A stretch of DNA of 64,000 nt from JAVBQJ01 sp031549115 (lineage in GTDB: Bacteria > Verrucomicrobiota > Lentisphaeria > Victivallales > Victivallaceae), in NCBI GenBank assembly GCA_031549115.1, contig JAVBQJ010000051.1, positions 26,774 through 90,773 on the forward strand. Reading direction: 5' to 3'. Below, in pieces: positions 33,388 through 42,147 of the stretch. Position numbers and translations under genes: made by a program. The notes under the pieces were generated by a model. The model was not told the DNA's origin. It saw nothing but the letters and a program-made list of their open reading frames with translations, and made no database searches. Numbering within the stretch: the first letter of the stretch is position 1; each line of letters starts with the position of its first letter.

Positions 33388-35400
33388 ATGAAAGCATTGA
33401 TTCTTAATTCCGGACTTGGGAAGCGAATGGGCGAGCTCTCTGGCGAGCATCCCAAATGCATGACGCAGGTATTGCCGACGGATGTCATTTTAAGTCACCA
33501 GCTGAAAGCGATTGCCGCCGCCGGCATCCGCGAAGTGGTCATCACTACCGGGCCGTTCGGCGATGTCATTGCCAATTATTGCAAAACGTTGAATTTGCCG
33601 CTGCATTACACCTTCGTGAAAAACGAACGCTATGCCGAGACAAACTACATTTATTCCATTTACTGTGCCAGAGAACATCTTGACGATGATATTCTGCTGT
33701 TGCACGGGGACCTGGTTTTTGAAGATACGGTGCTGACCCGGTTGTTGGAGCAGCCGCACAGCTGCATGGTCGTAAGCAGCACCAGGCCGTTGCCGGACAA
33801 GGACTTCAAAGCCGAGGTCGCCAATGGGCGCATTGCCAAAATCGGCATCGACTTTTTTTCCGACGCGATGGCCGCGCAGCCGTTGTATTACCTGGCCCGA
33901 AAGGATTGGAGCTGCTGGCTGGCGCAAATTGAGGCTTATTGCCGGAGCGGCAATGTCAACTGCTATGCCGAAAATGCGTTCAACGATATTTCCGGGCAAT
34001 GCGAACTATATACGCTGGATATCAAAAATGACCTTTGCGGTGAAATAGACACTCCGCAGGATTTGGAATTGATCCGGGAGAAACTGGCGGAAGTAAAGCA
34101 ACGTACCGTGTATATGTGCTTTTCCACGGATATCGTTCACAGCGGCCATATCCGCATTATAAAGCGAGCCGCCAGGCTCGGACGGCTGATAATCGGCGTT
34201 TTGTCCGATCAGGCCATTTCCAGCTACAAGCGCTTCCCCATGGTTCCGTTTGACGAGCGCAAGGCATTGTTTGAAAACATTGCCGACGTTTTCGAGGTCG
34301 TGGAACAGCGGGAACTCAGCTACAAGGAAAATCTCAAGCGCCTCAAGCCGGATTACGTTGTCCACGGAGATGACTGGAAAACCGGATTCCAGCGTCCGAT
34401 CCGGGATGAAGTCACCTCGGTCCTTGCCGAATACGGCGGGACCCTGGTGGAGTTTCCCCACGCGAAAGACAGCAAATACCTCGAAATCGAGCAGCATATC
34501 AAGAAGCACCAGGCTTCCCCGGATATCCGCCGGGGCAAGCTGCGCCGCCTGCTGGCGTTGAAGCCGGTCGTGACTGCATTGGAAACCCACAACGGCATTA
34601 CCGGATTGATCACGGAGACCACGACGATTTATCAGGACGGCAAAGCCCAGCAGTTTGACGCGATGTGGATTTCTTCGCTTTGTGACTCAACCGCGAAAGG
34701 CAAGCCGGACATCGAGCTGGTGGATATCTCTTCACGGGTACAAACAATCAATGATGTTCTGGAGGTAACGACAAAGCCGATTATTTTCGACGGCGATACC
34801 GGAGGCCTGGTCGAACACTTCCGTTATAATATCAAGACGCTGGAGCGTATCGGGGTGTCGGCGGTCATTATCGAGGACAAAACAGGGTTGAAGAAAAATT
34901 CCCTCTTCGGTACCGAAGTGGAGCAAACCCAGGATACAATCGACAACTTCTGTGAGAAGATCGCAATCGGGAAAAAAGCGCAGCTGACGACTGACTTCAT
35001 GATTATTGCCCGCGTTGAGAGCCTGATTTTGGAGCAAGGCATGGAAGATGCTTTGAATCGGGCGTTTGCATATGTCCGGGCCGGGGCCGATGGCATTATG
35101 ATTCACAGCCGGCGCAAGGAGCCTGCGGAAATTTTTGAGTTCCTGCAACTGTTCCGGGCCCGGAACAGTCACACGCCCGTGGTCGTGGTGCCATCCTCTT
35201 TCAACAGCGTGTATGAGGAAGAGTTTGCCGAACGCGGCGCCAATATTGTGATCTATGCCAATCAGTTGAGCCGCAGCGGAATTCCCGCCATGCGGAAAAC
35301 CGCCGAAGAGATTCTGCGGAATCACCGTGCGAAAGAGGCTGACGAACATTACTGCATGTCCCTTAAAGAAATTTTGTCCATCATTCCTCCCGAAGAATAA
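33388..35400 (+). CDS. Three-domain fusion: sugar-type nucleotidyltransferase, cytidylyltransferase, phosphoenolpyruvate mutase
   Basis: The 670-residue protein joins three enzymes. Residues 1-235 are a nucleotidyltransferase like LicC/PntC (ILNSGLGKRMGELSGEHPKC, LHGDLVFED). Residues ~238-375 are a small cytidylyltransferase with the HxGH motif (STDIVHSGHIRIIKRAARLG). Residues ~385-665 are PEP mutase (FDGDTGG at 468-473, the EDKTG hallmark at 496-500, MIHSRRKEP). PEP mutase makes phosphonopyruvate, the C-P bond step. The attached cytidylyltransferases would make a CMP-phosphonate for transfer to glycan. Decarboxylase and reductase genes follow. The two nucleotidyltransferase domains in one chain are notable. 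Confidence 0.9.
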   Translation: MKALILNSGLGKRMGELSGEHPKCMTQVLPTDVILSHQLKAIAAAGIREVVITTGPFGDVIANYCKTLNLPLHYTFVKNERYAETNYIYSIYCAREHLDDDILLLHGDLVFEDTVLTRLLEQPHSCMVVSSTRPLPDKDFKAEVANGRIAKIGIDFFSDAMAAQPLYYLARKDWSCWLAQIEAYCRSGNVNCYAENAFNDISGQCELYTLDIKNDLCGEIDTPQDLELIREKLAEVKQRTVYMCFSTDIVHSGHIRIIKRAARLGRLIIGVLSDQAISSYKRFPMVPFDERKALFENIADVFEVVEQRELSYKENLKRLKPDYVVHGDDWKTGFQRPIRDEVTSVLAEYGGTLVEFPHAKDSKYLEIEQHIKKHQASPDIRRGKLRRLLALKPVVTALETHNGITGLITETTTIYQDGKAQQFDAMWISSLCDSTAKGKPDIELVDISSRVQTINDVLEVTTKPIIFDGDTGGLVEHFRYNIKTLERIGVSAVIIEDKTGLKKNSLFGTEVEQTQDTIDNFCEKIAIGKKAQLTTDFMIIARVESLILEQGMEDALNRAFAYVRAGADGIMIHSRRKEPAEIFEFLQLFRARNSHTPVVVVPSSFNSVYEEEFAERGANIVIYANQLSRSGIPAMRKTAEEILRNHRAKEADEHYCMSLKEILSIIPPEE

Positions 35401-35404
35401 ATTT

Positions 35405-36520
35405 ATGCAAAAAATCCTGAAAGGCCGGAGCTCCGTCCGACAGGTTGAAGCACAGTTGAATGCGCTTGCCTGTCGACGGTTTTTGCTTGTGCACGACGCA
35501 TCGTTTTCGTTCCTGCAAGGTCACGCCGCCTTGGACGATGCACAACTCGAACAGGTGAGATTCAGCTCGTTCGGCTCCAATCCGTGTTATGAGGATGTTC
35601 TCTGCGGTGTGCGATTGTTTCGTGAAAGCCGTTGTGACGCGATTGTTGCGATTGGCGGCGGCAGTGCGATTGACGTGGCCAAATGCATCAAATTGTATGG
35701 CGCGGCGAATGAAGAAACATTGCGGAATCCTTTCGAGCTGCAAGTGTGCGCTTCTGCCGCACCGTTGATTGCCCTGCCCACAACCGCGGGGACGGGCAGC
35801 GAGTCGACCCGGTACGCTGTGGTCTATTGGCAGGGCCGGAAACAATCGGTATGCAGCAAAGAGATCATTCCCGAATATGTTTTTTTAGATCCGAATTTCC
35901 TGGATACCCTGCCGGAGTATCAAAAAAAATGCACTTTGCTTGATGCGTTGTGCCAGGGAATTGAATCCTGGTGGTCGGTCAACTCCAATCAGGAGAGTAT
36001 AATGTATTCGCGTTGCGCGGTTACGGCGATTCTGGCGAATTTTCAGGATTACCTGGCCGGAACACCGCAGGCGGCGGAAAATATGCTCGAGGCAAGCAAT
36101 CAGGCGGGGCTGGCGATCAACATCACCCAAACGACCGCTGCGCACGCGATGAGTTATAAAATTACGTCGTTGTATCATTTGCCGCACGGCCATGCCGTTG
36201 CGCTGTCCTTGCCCGCGGTCTGGGATTATATGAATCGCCATCCCCATTTATGTGTCGATCCGCGCGGCGAAGCGTATTTGAAGCAAACATTTGAAGAAAT
36301 TGCGATGGCCATGGGATGTGCCGGAGTGGAGCAGGCCATATCTTGTTTTCGAAATATTCTTCAAAAAATGAACATAACTCCTCCCGGCACGGCAAATGAA
36401 GCAGACATTGATCTGCTGGCCGGTTCGGTCAATGCGACGCGTCTGGGCAACAATCCGGTGGCATTAACCGAAACGGCGTTGCGGTCGCTATATCGGCAAA
36501 TCCTTTTAAATTCATTATAA
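35405..36520 (+). CDS. Iron-dependent alcohol dehydrogenase, probable phosphonoacetaldehyde reductase
   Basis: ATG at 35405, 4 bp after the PEP mutase stop; 371 residues. It has the group III alcohol dehydrogenase NAD motif AIVAIGGGSAIDVAKCIKLY, PTTAGTGSE, and a metal-site region with HAMSYKITSLYHLPHGHAVA (conserved His residues). Between PEP mutase and phosphonopyruvate decarboxylase the expected substrate is phosphonoacetaldehyde, giving 2-hydroxyethylphosphonate as PhpC-type enzymes do. No 2-aminoethylphosphonate transaminase is next to it, which favours the hydroxyethyl branch. Substrate is inferred from context. Confidence 0.85.
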   Translation: MQKILKGRSSVRQVEAQLNALACRRFLLVHDASFSFLQGHAALDDAQLEQVRFSSFGSNPCYEDVLCGVRLFRESRCDAIVAIGGGSAIDVAKCIKLYGAANEETLRNPFELQVCASAAPLIALPTTAGTGSESTRYAVVYWQGRKQSVCSKEIIPEYVFLDPNFLDTLPEYQKKCTLLDALCQGIESWWSVNSNQESIMYSRCAVTAILANFQDYLAGTPQAAENMLEASNQAGLAINITQTTAAHAMSYKITSLYHLPHGHAVALSLPAVWDYMNRHPHLCVDPRGEAYLKQTFEEIAMAMGCAGVEQAISCFRNILQKMNITPPGTANEADIDLLAGSVNATRLGNNPVALTETALRSLYRQILLNSL

Positions 36521-36532
36521 GTCGGTGGTTTC

Positions 36533-37645
36533 ATGAATGTGAAGTGTTTCGGGAATTATGATTTTTTTGTCGGTGTGCCGGATTCGCAGCTGAGTGAATT
36601 GTGCAATTCCCTGATGGCTGAATACGGTATTTCCAGACAGCATATCATTGCCGCCAATGAAGGCAACTGCGCGGCGTTGGCCGCGGGTTATTACCTGGCC
36701 ACAGGGAAGATTCCCGTGGTCTATCTGCAGAACAGCGGCATCGGCAATATCATCAATCCGGCGGCCTCCCTGCTGCACAACAAAGTTTATGGAATTCCCA
36801 TGATTTTCGTCGTCGGCTGGCGGGGTGAGCCGGGCGTCAAGGATGAACCGCAGCATATTTTTCAGGGCGAAATCACAGTAAAGCTGCTCGAAGATTCGGA
36901 TATCCATTGTCATACCATTACTCCTGAAACCTCCGACGCCGATCTTCAGGGAATCCTCTCCGGGGCGGAAGCGCTTTTCCGGAAAGGACAAAGCCTTGCC
37001 CTGATCATTGCCAAAGACTCGTTTGAGCCGACTGCGAAAATAAAATATGCCAACGCGTATCAAATGCCGCGCGAAGAAATTTTACGGCATATTACCGCAG
37101 TCTCCGGGGAGGATGTCATCGTATCGACCACGGGAAAATGTTCCCGGGAGCTGTTTGAGATTCGCGAACAAAACCGCCAGCCGCACCATTATGATTTTCT
37201 CACCGTCGGCTCCATGGGACACTGCTCATCCATTGCTTATGGGATTGCGTTGCAGAAACCGCATTCACGTATCTGGTGTGTGGATGGCGACGGCGCGGCG
37301 TTGATGCATTTGGGGGCAATGGCGGTAATCGGCAGCCGGGCGCCCGACAATTTGATCCATATCGTCATCAATAACGAAGCGCATGAGACCGTCGGCGGAA
37401 TGCCGACGGTTGCGAAAAAAATCGACATGGTAAAAATAGCGCAAGGCTGCGGTTATCCGTTCGCGGTCTGTGTGACGGACTACACCGGCCTGGATGAAGC
37501 GCTGGCGGCGGCGACGGCGCATCGGCAGCTTGCGTTTATCGAGGTGAAGGCCGCCATCGGTTCCCGTTCGAACCTGGGAAGACCGACGCTTTCTCCCCAA
37601 GCGAACAAGGCCGCATTCATGAACTATTTGCAGACGCTTGCCTGA
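36533..37645 (+). CDS. Phosphonopyruvate decarboxylase
   Basis: This 370-residue ThDP enzyme has an N-terminal PYR domain starting DFFVGVPDSQLSELCNSLMA with NEGNCAALAAGYYLATGKIP (catalytic Glu), the family-typical YLQNSGIGNIINPAASL and a GWRGEPGVKDEPQH segment. A C-terminal PP domain holds VDGDGAALMHLGAMAVIG followed by VINNEAHETVGG (GDG...NN ThDP motif). It decarboxylates phosphonopyruvate to phosphonoacetaldehyde, driving the unfavourable PEP mutase reaction forward. It completes the three-step PEP mutase, decarboxylase and reductase set. Confidence 0.93.
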   Translation: MNVKCFGNYDFFVGVPDSQLSELCNSLMAEYGISRQHIIAANEGNCAALAAGYYLATGKIPVVYLQNSGIGNIINPAASLLHNKVYGIPMIFVVGWRGEPGVKDEPQHIFQGEITVKLLEDSDIHCHTITPETSDADLQGILSGAEALFRKGQSLALIIAKDSFEPTAKIKYANAYQMPREEILRHITAVSGEDVIVSTTGKCSRELFEIREQNRQPHHYDFLTVGSMGHCSSIAYGIALQKPHSRIWCVDGDGAALMHLGAMAVIGSRAPDNLIHIVINNEAHETVGGMPTVAKKIDMVKIAQGCGYPFAVCVTDYTGLDEALAAATAHRQLAFIEVKAAIGSRSNLGRPTLSPQANKAAFMNYLQTLA

Positions 37646-37683
37646 GTCCGGCGCAACTGGCACGCAAACGGATTTTATCGACA

Positions 37684-39228
37684 ATGGAGCACGTTGAGAA
37701 GTTGAAATCGGCCCTGCCCGACACACCCTCGCAGCAGGAGTCATATCGTAAACTTACGAAAGCGTTGATGGTTTTGGGAGGGGCGCAATTCGGCACGCAG
37801 GCCATCGGCGTGGCCAGGGCGAAAATCGCCGCGTTGCTGATCGGCCCCGCCGGGATCGGTCTGCAAGGGGCCTTTGTCGCGCTTTATTCCATGTTGGGCA
37901 ATATTTGCGGATTGGGGTTGCGTTCGAGCAGTGTGCGCGATATCGCCATGGCGCATGCTTCCGGCGACAAAGAACGCCTGGCGGAGATTGTCACCACGGT
38001 ACGGCGGATGGCGTTTCTCACCGGATCGGCGGGGATGGTATTCATGTTTTTGGCGGCGCGGCCGCTGTCGCATTTTATCCTGGGCTCGGAAGATTACGCC
38101 GCCGAGATTATGCTGTTGTCGCCGATGATGCTTTTGACCTCGATCTATTTGGCGCAGCAGGCCGTTTTGCAGGGGCTGCGCGAAATCGTCAAATTGGGGC
38201 AGCGGCAATTGCTCAGTGCTGTCAGCTGCACCGTGGTCAGTGCCTTCATGTTCTTTTTTTGGGGAATGAAAGGCATCATCTGGGTGCTTCTGCTGAATGG
38301 TGTTCTGGATTGCCTGATTACCTGGCAGATAACACGCAAAATCCGTTTCCCCAACGTGAAGCCTTCCTGGTGGCGAAGTTTTTCTTTGTCCAAGGAAATG
38401 TTTCAGCTGGGTATTTCATTAACATTGACGTTATTTTTTTATTCTGCCAGCATTCTTTTTGCCAAAGCTTTCATCTCCCGTCATGGGGGATTGGAGGAGC
38501 TCGGCTTTTATCAGGCGGCGTATACGGTCTCATTTATGACCTTTTGCCTGGTGGTCAGCACCATCAGCAGCGACTATTATCCGCGTCTGGTGAACTGCAT
38601 CGTCAAAAATGAACCATTGGGAGTGTTGATCAACAATCTCATTGAGATCATTTTCCTGCTCGGTTTCCCATTGCTGCTGGGAATGTATATTTTTGCCAAA
38701 CCGCTGTTGCTTTTGTTGTATTCCTCCGCGTTCTTGAAGAGTACGCCGCTGCTTTGCCTGTTCGTGCTTGGCTCTTGCGTGCGGCTTTTTTCTTATCCGC
38801 TGACTTTCATTCCGTTAGCCTACAAACGCAGTATCGTGGTGATTGCGGTGGAATTTTCATTGTTTGGAGTTTTTCTGCTCAGCTGCTGGCTTCTGGGGGG
38901 TATCTGGGGAGTCGTGGGCGTCGTAATGGCCTCGGTGGTACGGGAAATCGCCAGTTTTGCCTTTTATCGCATACTGGCGTTGAAAAACTTTTCCTGGCAT
39001 TCCCAGTTTTACATCAATCTGCTGTTGATGTTTATCGGTTTTCTGCTGGGAACCGGTATTGTGTTCATCGAAAATATGACCGTTGCGATTGTCGGCGGGA
39101 TTATCCTGGAAGTCATTGTCTGCATCTATTGTTTACGCAAATTGATAAAATATGTGGGAGCCGACCATCCATGGGTTGGTAAACTATTGCGGATTCCCGG
39201 AATGAATTATATCATTTCTTCTTACTGA
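37684..39228 (+). CDS. Wzx-type polysaccharide flippase (O-antigen translocase)
   Basis: This 514-residue integral membrane protein of the MATE/MOP exporter superfamily has about 12-14 helices. It opens with LTKALMVLGGAQFGTQAIGV and ARAKIAALLIGPAGIGLQGA, a pattern typical of O-antigen translocases, and has an internal AYTVSFMTFCLVVSTISSDY segment. It should flip undecaprenyl-linked repeat units across the inner membrane. It sits between the phosphonate module and membrane or glycosyltransferase genes. A single Wzx in the locus agrees with one repeat unit assembled by the surrounding transferases. Confidence 0.87.
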   Translation: MEHVEKLKSALPDTPSQQESYRKLTKALMVLGGAQFGTQAIGVARAKIAALLIGPAGIGLQGAFVALYSMLGNICGLGLRSSSVRDIAMAHASGDKERLAEIVTTVRRMAFLTGSAGMVFMFLAARPLSHFILGSEDYAAEIMLLSPMMLLTSIYLAQQAVLQGLREIVKLGQRQLLSAVSCTVVSAFMFFFWGMKGIIWVLLLNGVLDCLITWQITRKIRFPNVKPSWWRSFSLSKEMFQLGISLTLTLFFYSASILFAKAFISRHGGLEELGFYQAAYTVSFMTFCLVVSTISSDYYPRLVNCIVKNEPLGVLINNLIEIIFLLGFPLLLGMYIFAKPLLLLLYSSAFLKSTPLLCLFVLGSCVRLFSYPLTFIPLAYKRSIVVIAVEFSLFGVFLLSCWLLGGIWGVVGVVMASVVREIASFAFYRILALKNFSWHSQFYINLLLMFIGFLLGTGIVFIENMTVAIVGGIILEVIVCIYCLRKLIKYVGADHPWVGKLLRIPGMNYIISSY

Positions 39229-39245
39229 GACGGCGGCGTTGAAGC

Positions 39246-40052
39246 ATGATAATGCGGTTTCTTAGACAACTGGGGATTTATTGCCGGCGGCATACCTATA
39301 TCGTGCTGTCGCTGATCCTCCTGCTCGGAATTGTGTTGCGTGTGACCTGGATCATCGGCAATCCGTATTTGGAGCGCGACTCTTATTTGTATTTGGACGC
39401 GGCGTTGCGCATGGTAGCCGCGCCGGAGGAGGCCATGGAGATTCGCGGCGATCATGCCGCATTGATACTGTTGATGGCAATGGGGGAGAAATCGGGAATC
39501 GGAGCGGCAAACACCGGCCGCGCCCTGAATTTTTTGTGCGGATGCCTTTTGCCGCTGGCCGGTTTCGGGGTTGCGTATCTGCTGTTTAAGCGCAAAAATT
39601 ACGCCTTGATCGCGGCGTTGCTCTTTGCCTGCAACGGGGAATTGATACGCTCCTCCGGAAGTATATTGCGTGATATTCCATATTGCCTGCTGCTGTTGTT
39701 GACACTTGGAGGACTTCTGACTGTCATACGGAAACCGCGCTCCCTGATCGGCTGGTGCGTGGCGTTGCTGGCGGGAAACGGCATGGTGTTGTTTCGCCTG
39801 GAAGGATTTGAATTATTTCCTTTCGTGCTGCTCTGGTGTTTTGTTCCCCTGCTGCGGCGTGGCGGACGGCGCGGACGATCGATCGGTTGGCGCTTTGCGG
39901 TTTTTTCGTTGTTTGCCGGAGGAGTTATCCTGTTGTTTGCGGTGGAATTGGCGCTTGCCCGCAGTTGCGGTATTTCGGTAAGCCTCCACCAGTGGAATGA
40001 GTTCAATGAACTCTATTGGCGAGTGTGCCAGAGCCTGCCCGTGAGGTTTTAA
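39246..40052 (+). CDS. N-terminal part of a broken membrane glycosyltransferase-like protein
   Basis: 268 residues with about eight membrane helices. An acidic motif after the first helix (PYLERDSYLYLDAALRMV) resembles the catalytic loop of GT39/PMT- and ArnT-like lipid-sugar transferases. The frame stops at TAA 40050-40052 inside GTTTTAAAG. Removing one T would continue the frame as VRFKVTQFTN straight into the next gene (40054-42144), which begins with further membrane helices. I read both as one gene of about 966 residues split by a one-base insertion, by sequencing error, or translated by frameshifting. Confidence 0.7.
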   Translation: MIMRFLRQLGIYCRRHTYIVLSLILLLGIVLRVTWIIGNPYLERDSYLYLDAALRMVAAPEEAMEIRGDHAALILLMAMGEKSGIGAANTGRALNFLCGCLLPLAGFGVAYLLFKRKNYALIAALLFACNGELIRSSGSILRDIPYCLLLLLTLGGLLTVIRKPRSLIGWCVALLAGNGMVLFRLEGFELFPFVLLWCFVPLLRRGGRRGRSIGWRFAVFSLFAGGVILLFAVELALARSCGISVSLHQWNEFNELYWRVCQSLPVRF

Positions 40053-40053
40053 A

Positions 40054-42144
40054 GTGACACAGTTCACTAACCTGTTGATCGAGTCACTCCACTTTGCAGG
40101 AGACTTCGCGGAGTTGCTCGGAGTGGGAGTCGCTCTGCTGGTCTTGGCGCTTTTCCGTTGCTGCAGCCTGAAAAAGGGCCGCGTGAGTTCATTGTGGTGG
40201 TGCATCCTTTGCGGTTGCCTCGGTTGGCGGTGGCTGTTCTGCATATTGCGGGGACAAGCCGTATCTTCACGCTATTTGTATGGCGGGTTGGTTTTGCTGT
40301 TGGTCTTCGCGGCGTTCGGCTGGCCGGTTTTGGCGCAGTGGCTGAAGTTGCTGTTGCCGGCCGGGCAAATTCGGCGGAGATTGACGTTATTGGCTTATCT
40401 GGGGTTGACCGGCGCAATTATCGGGGTCGGTATCGGCAAAAGTGTACGCTTCAACACCAGGGAAAGGCATTTGCAGCAGGTGGAGGAGTTCTTTGCGCCG
40501 CTGAACACGGACGAATATGTGGTTTGGGATCAGACAAGAGATATTGGCCGGCTTCGCTATAAGTTGCCGGCGATGCGTTTTGAAGAGATTGCAAAATATT
40601 CGGAACCGTTATTCTGGACAGATTTACAGAATTTGATGCTTAAGTATCAGTTTTCGTCCGAAACCTGTTATTTGTTGCTGCAGCAATCGGCCGACCGGCC
40701 GGAGCGGTTTGAAAATGATTTTCGTCGTGCCCGAGGGTATTTCCCGTTTATTCCGGAGAGAAGCTGGACATTTCGCTCCACGTTGATTTCACTGTACCGC
40801 TTCGAGCCGGCACAGGATGGAGTCCGCCGTCCGGGAACGGCGTCTCCGGTGTTGGTTCGCAGCATCGGGAATTCCGGGAAAATGGTGTTACGCTATGCGG
40901 CGCTGTTCCAGGACGGGGTGGTGCCCGAAGGGATTTTTATTCGCCCGCTGGACGGCAACGGCAGGAGTTATGATGATGGTAGGATCATAGCTCCCGGCGG
41001 TTTATCCGAAGACGGCAGTGTCCGCAGCACCATCGAGCTGCAAAATATCATGGGAATTTCGCTGGGCACCTGGGAGCTTCTTTTAACCGCGGTTCCCGAT
41101 AAGGACGCCGGGATGATTACGCTGCCGGAGTACGCCGATCCGGAAGCGTTTCAGCCTGGAGTATATGGGCTGCCGCGGCAAATCATGGTCGGAGACGCCG
41201 GATGGCGGCTCAACTTCTCCGAGATGATTACCCGTTCCGATATCGGCGATTGGCACTTTGAGATTTTTACGCCATTGGCGCAATTCGCCGTGCCCGGCAC
41301 AGCGCTCGCGCAATGGACGGTAACGCGCTCGGAAATCCCCCCCGTCGGATTGCCGGTGCGGATCCGGTGCAAATGGAAGAATCGCTATCAAGTTGAACTG
41401 AATACGACATTGATGGGAGGTAGTACCGCTTTGCCGGAAGAGGCCACGGTATTGGTTTTAGCCGGACGTGTATTGCAGAAACCGGGTTGGATCGACGAGT
41501 TCAGGAAATATGTTCCCTCCGGATGGAATTTCATACGAAATCGAAGGGTGCCTCCGGTTTTCGATTTTGAAGGCGGCGCTTTTGTCAGTTATCCGGGATT
41601 ATGGCGTGGGAAGGTATTTTACGATACGGCGGAACCGAATCGGTTTCTCGATTGGAAAGACGAATTCAACGTCGCGCATTTTTCCCGCGGCGCCGGAATT
41701 GAAAAGCTTGACCGGGTGGTCTTGCTGCTGGGCGGCGAAGAGATCATCCGGATCGGCGAAGAGGGGAGATATGAATCCGAGATTTCCATGGCTGTACGGG
41801 GGGTGATCCGGTCGTTTCTGGATGCGTATCCCGATTGCCGGATTGTCGTCGCGGGGATCCCGGCGCCTCCGCCAAGCCAGATCGAATGGGGGGGGCAAAC
41901 CGAACGCGAAAACAGTACGGCCTTCTGGTGGCTGCGGCGGCGTCTTCATTGGCGCTTCATAACGCTTCTCCTGGAAAACATACCCGACGATCCACGCGTG
42001 ACGCTGCTGCCGTTGTATGCGGAGTGGGCTCCGCAATGGTACCGGATAAAGAACGACAAAGAAAGTGGAAGCCGCGGCGCGGAATGGAGTTTGACGCCGG
42101 ATGGATATGACTATTTATATAAAAGAATCATTGACAATCTGTAG
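40054..42144 (+). CDS. C-terminal part of the same broken membrane protein
   Basis: The 696-residue frame begins at a GTG (40054) two bases after the stop of the previous frame. It starts with four or so membrane helices (LGVGVALLVLALF, YLYGGLVLLLVFAAFGWPV, LAYLGLTGAIIGVGIG) and then has a long soluble part. The last 150 residues (LDRVVLLLGGEEII, DCRIVVAGIPAPP, DGYDYLYKRIIDNL) are reminiscent of SGNH-hydrolase folds, although the usual catalytic Asp-x-x-His is not evident. If joined with 39246-40052 it would be a membrane glycosyltransferase with a periplasmic extra domain. No ribosome site precedes the GTG. Confidence 0.65.
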   Translation: MTQFTNLLIESLHFAGDFAELLGVGVALLVLALFRCCSLKKGRVSSLWWCILCGCLGWRWLFCILRGQAVSSRYLYGGLVLLLVFAAFGWPVLAQWLKLLLPAGQIRRRLTLLAYLGLTGAIIGVGIGKSVRFNTRERHLQQVEEFFAPLNTDEYVVWDQTRDIGRLRYKLPAMRFEEIAKYSEPLFWTDLQNLMLKYQFSSETCYLLLQQSADRPERFENDFRRARGYFPFIPERSWTFRSTLISLYRFEPAQDGVRRPGTASPVLVRSIGNSGKMVLRYAALFQDGVVPEGIFIRPLDGNGRSYDDGRIIAPGGLSEDGSVRSTIELQNIMGISLGTWELLLTAVPDKDAGMITLPEYADPEAFQPGVYGLPRQIMVGDAGWRLNFSEMITRSDIGDWHFEIFTPLAQFAVPGTALAQWTVTRSEIPPVGLPVRIRCKWKNRYQVELNTTLMGGSTALPEEATVLVLAGRVLQKPGWIDEFRKYVPSGWNFIRNRRVPPVFDFEGGAFVSYPGLWRGKVFYDTAEPNRFLDWKDEFNVAHFSRGAGIEKLDRVVLLLGGEEIIRIGEEGRYESEISMAVRGVIRSFLDAYPDCRIVVAGIPAPPPSQIEWGGQTERENSTAFWWLRRRLHWRFITLLLENIPDDPRVTLLPLYAEWAPQWYRIKNDKESGSRGAEWSLTPDGYDYLYKRIIDNL

Positions 42145-42147
42145 ATT

